DNA from: Bog-159 sp963818855
GTDB taxonomy: Bacteria; Acidobacteriota; Terriglobia; Bryobacterales; Bryobacteraceae
Reading direction: 5' to 3'
NCBI GenBank assembly: GCA_963818855.1
Contig: CAWFUH010000011.1
Span: forward strand, 496,001 to 560,000
Length of the DNA stretch: 64,000 bases
Part shown: piece by piece, positions 8,348 through 17,344 of the stretch
How positions within the stretch are numbered: the stretch's first letter is position 1
Layout of the letters: every line of letters starts with the position of its first letter
Notes under the pieces: model-generated
The model's input: only the letters and a program-made list of their open reading frames with translations
The model's database searches: none
What the model was told of the DNA's origin: nothing
Position numbers and translations under genes: made by a program

Positions 8348-8998
8348 ATGGCCCGCCGTATCGAATCCTACCTGCTGGACGGGCCCGCGGGCAAGTTGGA
8401 AGCTCTGCTCGAAGCGCCCGAGGATGCCGATCCGCGGGCCGCGGCGCTGGTTTGCCATCCGCATCCTTTGTTCGGCGGCACCATGCATAACAAGGTCGTC
8501 TATCGGGTGGCGCGGGCGCTGCGGAGTTCGGGTTACGTGGTGCTGCGGTTCAACTTTCGCAGCGTCGGAAAAAGCGGCGGCCGGCACGACCTGGGAGTCG
8601 GTGAAATCGCAGATGCCCGCGCGGCGCTCGATTGGCTGCGCAACCGCTATCCGGACCTGCCGTACACTCTGGCGGGCTTTTCGTTTGGATCCCGGGTGGT
8701 ATTGAACCTGGGCTGCGGGTTGCCGGACGTTCAACTAATCATCGCCCTGGGCTTTCCTGCCAAACGCGACCCGGTCGGTGAGTTGGCGCATTGCCAGGTA
8801 CCCAAGCTATTCATTCAGAGCACGCACGACGAGTACGGCCCGCGGGCGGAGATGCAGGCGTTCTACGCACAGGTGGCGGAGCCGAAAAGGCTCATCTGGG
8901 TAGAAGCCGAGGACCACTTCTTCGCAGGTGGACTGGATCAGCTGGAACGGCAAGTTGCCGCGTTGTGCGGAGCTAAACCACCAGCCACCAGCCACTAA
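8348..8998 (+). CDS. Alpha/beta hydrolase of the CHPHP-GGTMHN family
   Basis: A 216-residue serine hydrolase. After strand 1 it carries CHPHPLFGGTMHNKVV (residues 36-51), the hallmark of a widespread small hydrolase family, then the nucleophile elbow G-F-S-F-G with S112. The acid is probably D161 in QSTHDEYG and the histidine H190 in AEDHFF, completing the triad. Length and spacing are normal. The natural substrate of this family is not established. It follows the propeller gene after a type B repeat. Confidence 0.85.
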   Translation: MARRIESYLLDGPAGKLEALLEAPEDADPRAAALVCHPHPLFGGTMHNKVVYRVARALRSSGYVVLRFNFRSVGKSGGRHDLGVGEIADARAALDWLRNRYPDLPYTLAGFSFGSRVVLNLGCGLPDVQLIIALGFPAKRDPVGELAHCQVPKLFIQSTHDEYGPRAEMQAFYAQVAEPKRLIWVEAEDHFFAGGLDQLERQVAALCGAKPPATSH

Positions 8999-9012
8999 CC
9001 ACCAGCCACAGC

Positions 9013-9423
9013 CTACAGCGCCGCCCGATGGGCGCGCCGTTGCGCCCGCATCCCGATCAGCTCAGCCACGTGGCCCAGCAACGCGGAAACGTTCTCGGCG
9101 TTGATGGAAACCTGCTGCTCGTCCCCCACCGGATAGCGGGATGCCTTGGCTTCCCTATAGGCCGTGACCAGCGCCGTAGCGGGCTGGTAGGGCTTTATGC
9201 GGGCGTAGGAGAGCACTTTCCGGCCAGCCTCCGGGGAATCCACCTCGGCCTCGCTCAGCACCAGCTCGTATTGGCCTTCGTCCAGCTTCGAAAAGGCCTC
9301 CGCCGCCGAGCCCGCCACGTCCACGCTGTAGCCGCCGGCTTCCAGCAATGTTTGCAGCGTGAGGCGGGAAGACAACTCATCGTCCACCACCAGCACACGT
9401 GCCAGATCTAGACTCTTCGGCAT
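9013..9423 (-). CDS. Receiver-like protein with Glu in place of the phosphoacceptor Asp
   Basis: A stand-alone response-regulator receiver domain without an output domain. The acidic pocket is present (VLVVDDE near the start), but the strand that should carry the phosphorylated aspartate reads YELVLSEAEV, putting Glu at that position. The usual Lys-Pro loop near the end is also not recognisable. It may be a phosphorylation-independent or phosphomimetic receiver. I favour the ATG at 9423 (MPKSLDLARVLVVDDE); an ATG at 9465 would add 14 residues without homology. No partner kinase is adjacent. Confidence 0.65.
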   Translation of the reverse strand: MPKSLDLARVLVVDDELSSRLTLQTLLEAGGYSVDVAGSAAEAFSKLDEGQYELVLSEAEVDSPEAGRKVLSYARIKPYQPATALVTAYREAKASRYPVGDEQQVSINAENVSALLGHVAELIGMRAQRRAHRAAL

Positions 9424-9512
9424 TGCTGTAAGCTCTACTTTACCCGAAAAGCCAAAACATTTCACGTAAAAAATGCGTTTGCGCCAGAACTGTGGAATTC
9501 CGCGTTAATCGA

Positions 9513-9640
9513 TTGAAAACACGGAGGAAAATCGCATCGATGGGGCGCACCGTCATCGGCGACCGAAGCCTGATCCGGTTTCGCAAGCTCGCATGTCATA
9601 CGTCTGTATGATTCGATACGCCGGCTCTCCCAGCGCCCGG
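9513..9640 (-). pseudogene. Decayed duplicate of the purB 3' end
   Basis: Two blocks match the 3' end of purB at 11324-11520 in the same order and strand. Block 1: GAAAACACGGAGGAAAATCG here against GAAAACACGGCGAAAAATCG there (the C-terminal FRRVFE codons). Block 2: about 50 bases around CGTCTGTATGATTCGATACG here against CGTCTGTACAATTCGATATG there. The copy has lost about 50 bases between the blocks. It lies just beyond the VWFA gene, so that gene is flanked on both sides by purB 3' sequence. Confidence 0.65.
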
Positions 9641-9648
9641 AACTGGAG

Positions 9649-11323
9649 CTACCGTTTGTCAATTACCGCGCTGCCGGTGGCTGTGGCGGCGCCTTGGGTG
9701 GCCGTCACCTGAACCTCATACGGCCCGCTATCCAACGCGCCCAGGCCAATCCGGCTCAACACGCGAATGGATCCATCGGCCTCGGCCGCGGGAAGGCTCT
9801 GCCGGACCGCGGTGACCAGCTTACCGTTATGGGACAACGTGATCCGCACGTCCGGCTTGACGTCGGTACCGGCGCTGGCATACACCACGAAATAGAGGCT
9901 TTCCACGGCGCCAAGCGACTTAGGGACCGCCGGGTTCAAGTCGGGAGTAACTTGGCCACCGGGAAAGCTGAGTGGATCCATGGCATCGCGGGCGCCGTTG
10001 TCCGGCTGGACGCTACGCACCAATACCAGGTCGCTTAGTGCGATGCGCCCAGCGGAAGGCACAAAGAAAGCGATCTTGCGGGTGCTGGCGGCCTGATTTT
10101 CCTGATCGAGCACCACCGCCTGCATGTGATACCGGCCGGGCGTGAGACTCAGATGCAGCGTGACAGCGGTCTCACCTCGCTCAAACTCCGGCCGTTTGGC
10201 GGCGGGCGCCTGAAACTGCAAATCGCGGGAAATCTTGCTGACGACCTGATCGCGGTCACCCTTGATCAAAGCGAGAAACGACACATGCAGGCGAAACAGC
10301 TTGTTCCTGTCTTCCCCAGTTGGTCGGGGAATCGGCCGCGTAGGGGTCACTGCAGTGGATGGCTGCATTGAGGCCGCGCGATTCACTGATCCGGTCAACG
10401 GCGTCCAGTCCGCTGGCATCCACCGTGTAGAAGGCCACATTGGAACGGTTTGCATCGCTGATCAGGGCGCGATAGCGCTCGGGCTGGCCCGGCGGGAGAA
10501 TCAGGCCTTCGGAAAAGTAGATGACGGTCTTTCGCCCGGGAAGCTCCGCCTGGCCGCGAATCAACTGCTCCAAAGCATCGATGGATGAGTTGCCAGCCTG
10601 GTTGGAGAGCACGGCGACGGTGAGGGATGCCATCTGCCGTTCAACTGCCGCGGCGGCTGCGTCCAGGTGCGAACCTATGGCTACGGGTCCGCGCTCCTCG
10701 GCCGAGCCTGGCTGGAGGGCGTGAAAGCCCCGCTGTCCGGACGACAGGCTGTTGAGGAGCATGGCCTGCGTCTGCATATCCTTCGCGAAGGTTTCGGGAG
10801 CGCTGCCGGCCGCGCGGTCCACGGCCTGGTTGAGCAGGTCGAGGTCATTTGTGTATTGTTGCAGAAGGTTGAGCCGGTGGTGCATGGCGAAAACGCCGGC
10901 ATAAGTGTTCGCACCCAGTTCCGCGCCCAGAAAAGCTTTGGCGGCGGACGTCGCCCGCCTTCGGCTATCGAGGCCCATCCCGTCGAAAACCAGAGACACT
11001 ACATTGATCTCGCGCAGCGGGTTGTAGGCCGGGCGCGCGCCGGCAACGGATGCGGCCGGAGTGGTTTCGCCAGGGGCATTCCCGGCACCGCGGTAATAGA
11101 AGCTGCGCAGCTTTTGGGGGACGCCGTCCTCCAGGATTTCAACCTCCTGGGGGCGCAGGTTGGTGACCAATTTGTGGTGCTTGTCGCGGGCGACGAAGTC
11201 CAGTAACACTTCCTGGACGGCGGCATGGAGGATGGTCCCAGAGGAGGGCGGCGGCGCCGTTTGTTGCGCGCGTCCGCTCAGGACCAGCGCAAAAAGTGCA
11301 GAAATCCTGCGCGACATAATCAC
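9649..11323 (-). pseudogene. VWFA-related acidobacterial protein with frameshift and internal deletion
   Basis: The first part (from about 11323) has a signal peptide (MSRRISALFALVLSGRAQQ), the segment VQEVLLDFVARDKHHKLVTNL-RPQEVEILEDG and a VWA-type domain (INVVSLVFDGMGLD), as in the VWFA-related family abundant in acidobacteria. The C-terminal part (9649 to about 10300, other frame) has the usual last domain (LTPGRYHMQAVVLDQENQ, then RIALSDLVLVRSVQPDN). The expected middle of about 150 residues, including the YY-x-x-x-Y-P and GYFA region, is missing and the frame changes near 10300-10370. The start is GTG 11323, overlapping the purB stop, or ATG 11317. Probably non-functional. Confidence 0.7.
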
Positions 11324-12627
11324 TCGAAAACACGGCGAAAAATCGCATCCACATGACGTAGCTGGCGTTCGAGCGAGAAGCTTTCGGCGATTTGGGTAGG
11401 ATTGAGCACCGCCTGGATCTCCGGGTCCGCTTCAATCGCGGCCCGAAAATCCGATTCGGTTTCCCAGGCTTGCATGGCATGCGTCTGTACAATTCGATAT
11501 GCTGCCTCGCGCAACATCCCGGCCGCCGACAGATCCAGCAGCAATTGCCCGGAAAAGACCAGGCCGCGGGTCATCTCCAGGTTCCGCCGCATGCGTTCCG
11601 GATACACCAAAAGCCTGTCTACCAGTTGGGTGGTCTTTTCCAGCAGGTAATCGGTGAGAATCGTGGAATCGGGTAAGATAATCCGCTCCACCGAGGAGTG
11701 CGAAATGTCGCGTTCGTGCCAGAGCGCGACATCTTCGTAAGCCGCCTGAACATTGGCGCGCACCACCCGCGCGAGTCCGCAAATCTGCTCGCAGGTGACG
11801 GGATTGCGCTTGTGCGGCATGGCTGAGCTGCCTTTCTGTCCGCGCGCGAAGTACTCTTCCGCCTCGCGCACTTCGGTGCGCTGCAGATGCCGCACCTCGA
11901 GCGCGATCTTCTCGCACAAGGCCGTTGCCAGCGCCAGCGCGGCGATCAGCGCGGCGTGCCGGTCGCGCTGGATCACCTGCGATGCTACCGGCGCGGGCTT
12001 CAAACCCAGCCGCGCACAAATACGCTCCTCGGCTTCCGGACCGATATGCGCGAATGTTCCCACGGCGCCCGAGATTTTGCCCACGCGCAAGTCTTCGGCG
12101 GCCGCTCGCAGGCGCACCAGATCGCGCCCCGCTTCGCCATACCAGATGGCCAGCTTCAATCCGAAAGTGATCGGCTCGGCGTGTACGCCGTGCGTGCGGC
12201 CGATCTGCACGGTGTCTTTGAATTCGATAGCGCGGCGCTTCAGAACCGCTTGCAGTCCCTCCAAGCCGGCAATCAGAATTCCGCAAGCCTGCCGGATCTG
12301 CAGTGCCTGCGCGGTATCCACCACGTCATTGGAAGTCAGCCCGTAATGCAGCCAGCGGGACGCCTCCGCATGACCGGCGGCCTGCATGCTTTCCGCCACC
12401 GCCGTGGTGAAGGCGACGACATCGTGCTTCACTTCCCGCTCGATCTCGAGAATGCGGGCGCTATCGAAACTGGCATAAGTTCGCAATGCGCGCGCGGCGT
12501 CGGCCGGCACCACGCCCATTTCGGCCAGCGCCTCAGAGGCCGCCAGCTCTACTTCCAGCCACTGCCGGAATTTGTTTTCATCCGTCCAGATGCGGCCCAT
12601 TTCCGGCCGTGTGTAACGCGCGATCAA
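11320..12627 (-). CDS. purB: Adenylosuccinate lyase
   Basis: Cleaves SAICAR and adenylosuccinate with release of fumarate in purine synthesis. The 435-residue protein has the fumarase/aspartase superfamily signature GSSAMPHKRNP (residues 266-276) with the catalytic serine S267/S268. The general-acid histidine is in GRTHGVHAEP (H146), and TSNDVVDTA lies near residue 98. Length matches the bacterial short type. Its 5' end overlaps the MBL hydrolase by 4 bases and its stop overlaps the start of the VWFA gene, so all three are on one transcript. A degraded copy of its 3' end lies at 9513-9640. Confidence 0.95.
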   Translation of the reverse strand: MIARYTRPEMGRIWTDENKFRQWLEVELAASEALAEMGVVPADAARALRTYASFDSARILEIEREVKHDVVAFTTAVAESMQAAGHAEASRWLHYGLTSNDVVDTAQALQIRQACGILIAGLEGLQAVLKRRAIEFKDTVQIGRTHGVHAEPITFGLKLAIWYGEAGRDLVRLRAAAEDLRVGKISGAVGTFAHIGPEAEERICARLGLKPAPVASQVIQRDRHAALIAALALATALCEKIALEVRHLQRTEVREAEEYFARGQKGSSAMPHKRNPVTCEQICGLARVVRANVQAAYEDVALWHERDISHSSVERIILPDSTILTDYLLEKTTQLVDRLLVYPERMRRNLEMTRGLVFSGQLLLDLSAAGMLREAAYRIVQTHAMQAWETESDFRAAIEADPEIQAVLNPTQIAESFSLERQLRHVDAIFRRVFE

Positions 12628-13394
12628 AACTCGAATACCTCCGTAGGGCGAGACTGGCTGGCGATTTCGAGAGGCGTGGCCAGCCCGCGCCGCTCCAGTG
12701 CTTGCGTAGCCATCAGGCGTACGATCTCCGGATGGTTGTTATGCTCGCTGAGGTGCCCCAGGATGAGCCGTGCCGGTGTGCCATCGAAATCGCGCAGCAG
12801 GAAATCGCTCATCATGTCGTTCGAAAGGTGGCCCACCCGGCTCATGACGCGCTGTTTCACGGACCACGGATATGGTCCGACTTTCAACATCTCCAGGTCG
12901 TGATTGGATTCGAGCAGCATCAGGTTCGACCGGCGCAAGTGGAATTTGACCGATTCCGTGATGTAGCCGAGATCCGTTGCCACCGCGATTTTGACGTCGC
13001 CGGCATAAAAGCAGAAACCCACGGGATCGACGGCGTCGTGCGGGATGCCGAAGCTGTCCACATCGATATCGCCCACCGAGAAACCGGCACCGGCTTGAAA
13101 ACATTCCAGGCGTGGCCGGATTTCGCCCCAATCGATGGCCGGCGCGGTGAGCTTGCTGATGTAGACCGGAATCCCCAGGCGGCGGGCCATCCGCGCGAGA
13201 CCGGAAATGTGATCGGAATGCTCGTGCGTGATCAGCACCGCGTTGAGCGTTTCCACCACCTCGCCCGCCGATTCGAGGCGCCGGACCAAAGCCCTGAAGC
13301 TCAGGCCGGCATCCACGAGTATGCGTGTGCGATCCGTCGCCAGCAGCGCGCAATTGCCGGAACTGCCGCTGGCCAACACGCAGAATTTGACGAT
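12624..13394 (-). CDS. MBL-fold metallo-hydrolase (YycJ/WalJ-like)
   Basis: A metallo-beta-lactamase-fold protein with the N-terminal VKFCVLASGSSGNCALL and the metal ligands THEHSDH, the pattern of the YycJ/WalJ exonuclease-like family. H and D ligands recur in NHDLEML and LGHLSEHNNH. The start is unusual: homology begins at V-K-F-C-V, where a strong GGGAGG ribosome site precedes ATC-GTC rather than ATG. The first ATG (13472) would add 26 unrelated residues and run into the divergent oxidoreductase gene. I therefore place the start at about 13394 as a possible AUC start; a GTG at about 13436 is an alternative. It overlaps purB. Confidence 0.75.
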   Translation of the reverse strand: MVKFCVLASGSSGNCALLATDRTRILVDAGLSFRALVRRLESAGEVVETLNAVLITHEHSDHISGLARMARRLGIPVYISKLTAPAIDWGEIRPRLECFQAGAGFSVGDIDVDSFGIPHDAVDPVGFCFYAGDVKIAVATDLGYITESVKFHLRRSNLMLLESNHDLEMLKVGPYPWSVKQRVMSRVGHLSNDMMSDFLLRDFDGTPARLILGHLSEHNNHPEIVRLMATQALERRGLATPLEIASQSRPTEVFEF

Positions 13395-13455
13395 ACCTGC
13401 CTCCCGAGAAACTCCAGAATACCAGTATGCCGCCACAGTTGATACGCTGTACTCG

Positions 13456-14484
13456 ATGAAAGTCGCACGCATCCACCAACACGGCGGGCCGGAAGTACTG
13501 GTTTACGAAGACGCGCCCGAGCCGCGCATCAAAGCCAACGAAATCCTGCTGCGCGTCCGCGCCTGCGCGCTCAATCACCTGGATCTGTTCGTGCGCGCCG
13601 GAATCCCCGGCATGAAGTTCACCATGCCGCATGTGCTGGGCAGCGACATCGCGGGCGAAGTAGTCGCGGTGGGCGAATTGTGCGAGCGGGTGCAGCCCGG
13701 ATGGCGCGTACTGCTTTCGCCCGGCTTGAGCTGCCGCCAGTGCACGCAGTGCGTTTCGGGCCAGGACAACTTGTGCCGCCGCTACACCATGTTCGGCTAT
13801 CGCGTAGATGGCGGGAATGTTGAACTGCTGGCCGCGCCCGAATATAGCGCCATCCAGATTCCCGACTCGATGAGCTTCGAGCAAGCCGCCGCCGTGCCGT
13901 TGGTATTTCTGACCGCGTGGCACATGTTGATGGCGCGCGCACAGTTGCAGCCGGGCGAAGACGTGCTGGTGCTGGCGGCTGCGAGCGGCGTGGGATCGGC
14001 CGCCATACAGATTGCCAAGATGTTCCAGTGCCGGGTAATCGCCACCGCCGGCGGCGAGGAGAAGCTGGCCAAAGCGCGCGAACTGGGCGCGGACCACGTG
14101 ATCGATCATTACCAACAGGACATATCGGCCGAAGTGCGCAAGCTCACCGCCAAGCGCGGCGTGGACGTGGTGATTGAGCACGTGGGCACGGCCACCTGGC
14201 AGAAGAGCCTGGAATCGCTCGCACCGGCCGGCCGCCTGGTCACCTGCGGCGCGACCACTGGCTATGACGCCAAACTGGACCTGCGTTTCCTGTTCAGCCG
14301 CCAGCTTTCGCTGCTGGGGTCGTTCATGGGGACCATGGGCGAGCTACACCGGGTGCTGCAGTTCGTGTTCCGCGGGCAGTTGAAGCCGGTAATCGATAAG
14401 GTGTATCCGCTGGCGGAGATTCGCGCGGCGCATGAGAGGCTGGAGGGTAAGGCGCAGTTTGGGAAAGTCGTGGTGGTGCCGTAA
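13456..14484 (+). CDS. Zinc-type alcohol dehydrogenase / quinone oxidoreductase family protein
   Basis: A 342-residue medium-chain dehydrogenase. ATG 13456 gives MKVARIHQHGGPEVLVYED, the normal family start. The structural zinc cluster is present (CRQCTQCVSGQDNLC, four cysteines) and the Rossmann domain has the AAASGVGSAAIQIAK glycine loop. The C-terminal half ends with AQFGKVVVVP, typical of NADPH:quinone oxidoreductase-like members. Reaction on a specific substrate cannot be predicted. It is divergent from the MBL gene. Confidence 0.85.
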   Translation: MKVARIHQHGGPEVLVYEDAPEPRIKANEILLRVRACALNHLDLFVRAGIPGMKFTMPHVLGSDIAGEVVAVGELCERVQPGWRVLLSPGLSCRQCTQCVSGQDNLCRRYTMFGYRVDGGNVELLAAPEYSAIQIPDSMSFEQAAAVPLVFLTAWHMLMARAQLQPGEDVLVLAAASGVGSAAIQIAKMFQCRVIATAGGEEKLAKARELGADHVIDHYQQDISAEVRKLTAKRGVDVVIEHVGTATWQKSLESLAPAGRLVTCGATTGYDAKLDLRFLFSRQLSLLGSFMGTMGELHRVLQFVFRGQLKPVIDKVYPLAEIRAAHERLEGKAQFGKVVVVP

Positions 14485-14518
14485 GGTATTCCGATTTGGT
14501 ATAGCAAAGCTGCATACC

Positions 14519-14770
14519 ATGAAGACAGCCATCTCCATCGAGGACGAACTGCTGATCGAGGCAGATCGCACGGCACATCAGATGGGAATCAGCCGCATAC
14601 GCCTGTTTTCGCTGGCGCTGGCGAACTACTTGCGGAAGCGGCGGAACAAGGAGATCCTTGACCAGTTGAATCGGGTCTACGCCGAAGAACCCAGCCCGGA
14701 GGAGCGGCGAACGGTGGAAGGTATGAAAAGGCAATTCCGCTCGACGATTCGGGACAACTGGCTCCCATGA
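14519..14770 (+). CDS. Ribbon-helix-helix antitoxin (MazE-like)
   Basis: An 83-residue protein beginning MKTAISIEDELLIEADRTA followed by MGISRIRLFSLALANYL, the beta-strand/helix pattern of CopG/MazE-type RHH antitoxins that bind DNA and neutralise a cognate toxin. The tail is charged (EEPSPEERRTVEGMKRQF), as expected for a toxin-wrapping region. Its stop overlaps the ATG of a MazF/PemK-like gene (ATGA), the classic antitoxin-toxin order. Confidence 0.8.
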   Translation: MKTAISIEDELLIEADRTAHQMGISRIRLFSLALANYLRKRRNKEILDQLNRVYAEEPSPEERRTVEGMKRQFRSTIRDNWLP

Positions 14771-15116
14771 TCCGCCAGGGCGAAATCTACTGGATCGATT
14801 TCGGCACCGCACGGGATCCGCTCCCGCCCAGCGTCATCCCTGCGTCGTGGTGCAAGGCGATTTGTTCAACAGAAGCGGCATCATGACGACCGTGGTGCGC
14901 CTGATCACGTCAAATTTGGCCCGCGCCGAAGCGCCTGGGAACGTATTGCTGGAACCGGGCGAGGGGGGCCTAAAGAGGCCCAGCGTGGTCAATGTATTTC
15001 AGGTGGTTACGGTGGACAAATCGGAGTTGTCGGAGCGAGTTGGGCGGTTGACCCCTGGAAAGGTGGATGCCATCCGGCAGGGGCTGCACCCATTATTCGA
15101 GCGCGTTTGGAGCTAG
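14767..15116 (+). CDS. MazF/PemK-like toxin, frameshifted at 14813-14815
   Basis: The start (ATG 14767) gives MIRQGEIYWIDFGTAR, the MazF N-terminus. The rest is in another frame: HPCVVVQGDLFNRSGIMTTV, VRLITSNLARAEAPGNVLL and PSVVNVFQVVTVDKSEL are all conserved PemK/MazF segments of an mRNA interferase. The frames join if one G is restored in the GGG run at 14813-14815 (giving ARGSAPAQRHPCVVVQ). As written, the first frame stops early and the toxin would be inactive. Restored length is about 116 residues, normal for the family. Confidence 0.75.
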
Positions 15117-15217
15117 CTCTTGGACAGCCGATTCGGCGGCGCATGAAAGATCAAAATCGGCCCCAGACCGCTTCAGCAAGGGCGGGGTGGCGCCGTAGCA
15201 CCACCCCGGTCACCGAT

Positions 15218-17206
15218 TTATTGAAAGAGTAGCTGCGAGAAGACGTCAAGGTCAACCTTGGGTATACCCGCAAACCCCTCTTGGTTCTGCTGGTACTGCT
15301 TACCCATCAGCATGGAACTTGTCCAGCCGTCAAAGGGCGGCGTAAGTATAAGGGTTGGCACGTTGCCGGCGAGCCAGAGCAAATCGGAGCTGAATGCCCG
15401 CGAATCGCCTGTAATGCTGGTCCATTGGCCCCTGTCCGTGTAGATAACCGGCCGTAGGGGCGCGGGGATGGCTTGCACGGCCTCCTTGATGCGTTTGACC
15501 GCTGCATCCGTGCTACCGAGGTTATTCTCGTCTTCGACGTCAAGAGCGATGAAGGCCAAGTCGCCCATTTGACCCGACTGAATGCTATTTAAGCATCTCC
15601 GAACCTGGGCGCCGCCGTCACACGAGGTATGATCGGGGCACTGGGTATCGAAGATAAGTTCGCAGTAGACCGCGGTTTTGATTTTAGCCGTAATGAGCGC
15701 AGTCAGCTGCTGCTGAGCGATCGGGATTTGGTCGACGTTCTGACCACAAGTACCAAAGTGGAATTGGGGAGCCTTCACAACGGCGTACAAGATGCCATTC
15801 TGTTGCAACTGGGTTATTTCACCGGAATTTAGCATCTTCGCCGAACAGGAGATATCAATGCCGTCGGGCGGGTTGCCGAGGTAGTATGTGTAGGGCGTAA
15901 CGAAAGCCCCGCCCATATTCTCCGGTCCGGTCTGCGATTCGGTTGGATTCGTCAGGTTGCTTGTCTGCCCGGTTGGCGTACCGATCGTGTATGGATTTGA
16001 AACCAGGGAGTTAGGAAGGCTCCCCGAGGGCGCCGAGGCGGCCTCCCAGGTTCCGCCGTTATCTTGCGATGTTCCCACAACTGCGACAGAGCCCGCGGTG
16101 CTGACGGCGGTGCTGATCGCGATGCTTGAGATCGAGGTCTGCTGGTCGCTCCACCCGGTAGCCGTCAGGAGATTGCCAGCCGTGTCATAACTCAGCACGA
16201 ATCCGACTTGGGGTGGTCCGACCTCGGTACCGGAAACTAGCAGGTGGCCGCTGCTGTCCAAGGCCATGCCGCCGGCGGTGGTGTAGCCGGTTCCGCCCCA
16301 CGTGTTGGCCCATTGAAAGTTTCCGGAAGGATCCAGTTTCAATACCATGGCACTGAACGAGCAATCGCTGAAGTTGCCGTTCTGGCAGTCGCTCGAGTGC
16401 CCGGCCCCGACATAGATGTTGCCATCGCTATCGGTAGTGAGGCTTTTGGGTCCGCCGGAGTCATCCTGCCCGGGTATTGGGGTTAGCCAGTTCTCACTCC
16501 ATTGGTAGTTTCCGGAGGAATCGAACTTCACAATCAGCACGGAGTTGTGGTTGGGATCGACGCTATAGTCCCAGCTTGTTCCGCCAATGATTACATTGTG
16601 GTTTGAATCCACGGTCAGCGAGTATGCGGTATCGTAGGTGGCAGGCCCTTTCCATGAAGTGGACCAGATCGGCGGGCCGCCGCTGGGGCTGAACTTCAGG
16701 ATCACCGCGCAGTTCCCATTGCTGTAGCTCTCCGCCGCGACGTAGATGTTACCATCCTGGTCAAAGCCGAGGTCGTAGCCGACGTCGTAACTACTTCCGC
16801 CCCAAGTGGTTCCCCAAATCAGGTTGCCGTAAGTATCCAGCTTCAGCAGAAAGACGTCGTACCATCCCGCGCCGAAGCTGTCGGTGCCTCCGGTAACATA
16901 GATGTAACCGTCTGGCCCTACAGCGATCCGATTAACGCCCTCGTCGCCGCCGCCGCCCCAAGTCTTGGCCCACACAAAGGTACCCGATGAGGCGTACTTA
17001 ACGACCAGAACATCGGATCCGCCAGCCCCAAAACTCGCGGTACTTCCACCGACATAGACATTTCCGTTGCTATCAAAGGCGACGCTCTGGCCGGTGGCTG
17101 CAACGGGCCCGCCCCAGGTCTCGGGCCACGTTTGGCCGCGAGCCAGTTCGCCCGCTACCGCTAGAACCAGAATCGATGTTAGAAACAAACCCGTAGTGCC
17201 ACGCAT
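15218..17206 (-). CDS. Secreted SBBP-repeat beta-propeller with C-terminal GH25-like domain
   Basis: A 662-residue exported protein. After a signal peptide (to about residue 24, ending AGELARGQ) come at least six repeats of the SBBP type, each with 'W-T-x-T-W-G-G' and 'D-S-x-G-N-I-Y-V' signatures (e.g. WAKTWGGGGDEGVNRIAVGP). From about residue 450 it changes to a different fold: GIDISCSAKML, then AVVKAPQ, then FIALDVEDEN and VIYTDRGQWTSITGDS, which resemble the strand order of GH25/DUF1906-type glycoside hydrolase barrels. The frame is intact. It is divergently transcribed from the wHTH regulator at 17345, which may control it. Confidence 0.7.
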   Translation of the reverse strand: MRGTTGLFLTSILVLAVAGELARGQTWPETWGGPVAATGQSVAFDSNGNVYVGGSTASFGAGGSDVLVVKYASSGTFVWAKTWGGGGDEGVNRIAVGPDGYIYVTGGTDSFGAGWYDVFLLKLDTYGNLIWGTTWGGSSYDVGYDLGFDQDGNIYVAAESYSNGNCAVILKFSPSGGPPIWSTSWKGPATYDTAYSLTVDSNHNVIIGGTSWDYSVDPNHNSVLIVKFDSSGNYQWSENWLTPIPGQDDSGGPKSLTTDSDGNIYVGAGHSSDCQNGNFSDCSFSAMVLKLDPSGNFQWANTWGGTGYTTAGGMALDSSGHLLVSGTEVGPPQVGFVLSYDTAGNLLTATGWSDQQTSISSIAISTAVSTAGSVAVVGTSQDNGGTWEAASAPSGSLPNSLVSNPYTIGTPTGQTSNLTNPTESQTGPENMGGAFVTPYTYYLGNPPDGIDISCSAKMLNSGEITQLQQNGILYAVVKAPQFHFGTCGQNVDQIPIAQQQLTALITAKIKTAVYCELIFDTQCPDHTSCDGGAQVRRCLNSIQSGQMGDLAFIALDVEDENNLGSTDAAVKRIKEAVQAIPAPLRPVIYTDRGQWTSITGDSRAFSSDLLWLAGNVPTLILTPPFDGWTSSMLMGKQYQQNQEGFAGIPKVDLDVFSQLLFQ

Positions 17207-17344
17207 ATACTTCCTCCTTTATTTGGCGCCTCGAATCTGTCAAAATAGTCAGGTCAATCGCGGGGCGCCCTGCATTTGAGCTTAAGCAAGTTATCTCGGC
17301 TTTCTAACTGAAAATACGCTGACGGGGCGCTGAAATTAACCTGA

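Noticed and set aside
9462..9662. 66-codon open frame on the minus strand
   Set aside because: It overlaps the decayed purB fragment in a different frame and has no recognisable features.
12739..14181. A 480-codon open frame on the minus strand opposite the MBL and dehydrogenase genes
   Set aside because: Crosses two genes with clear family motifs on other frames; low-complexity His/Arg-rich sequence.
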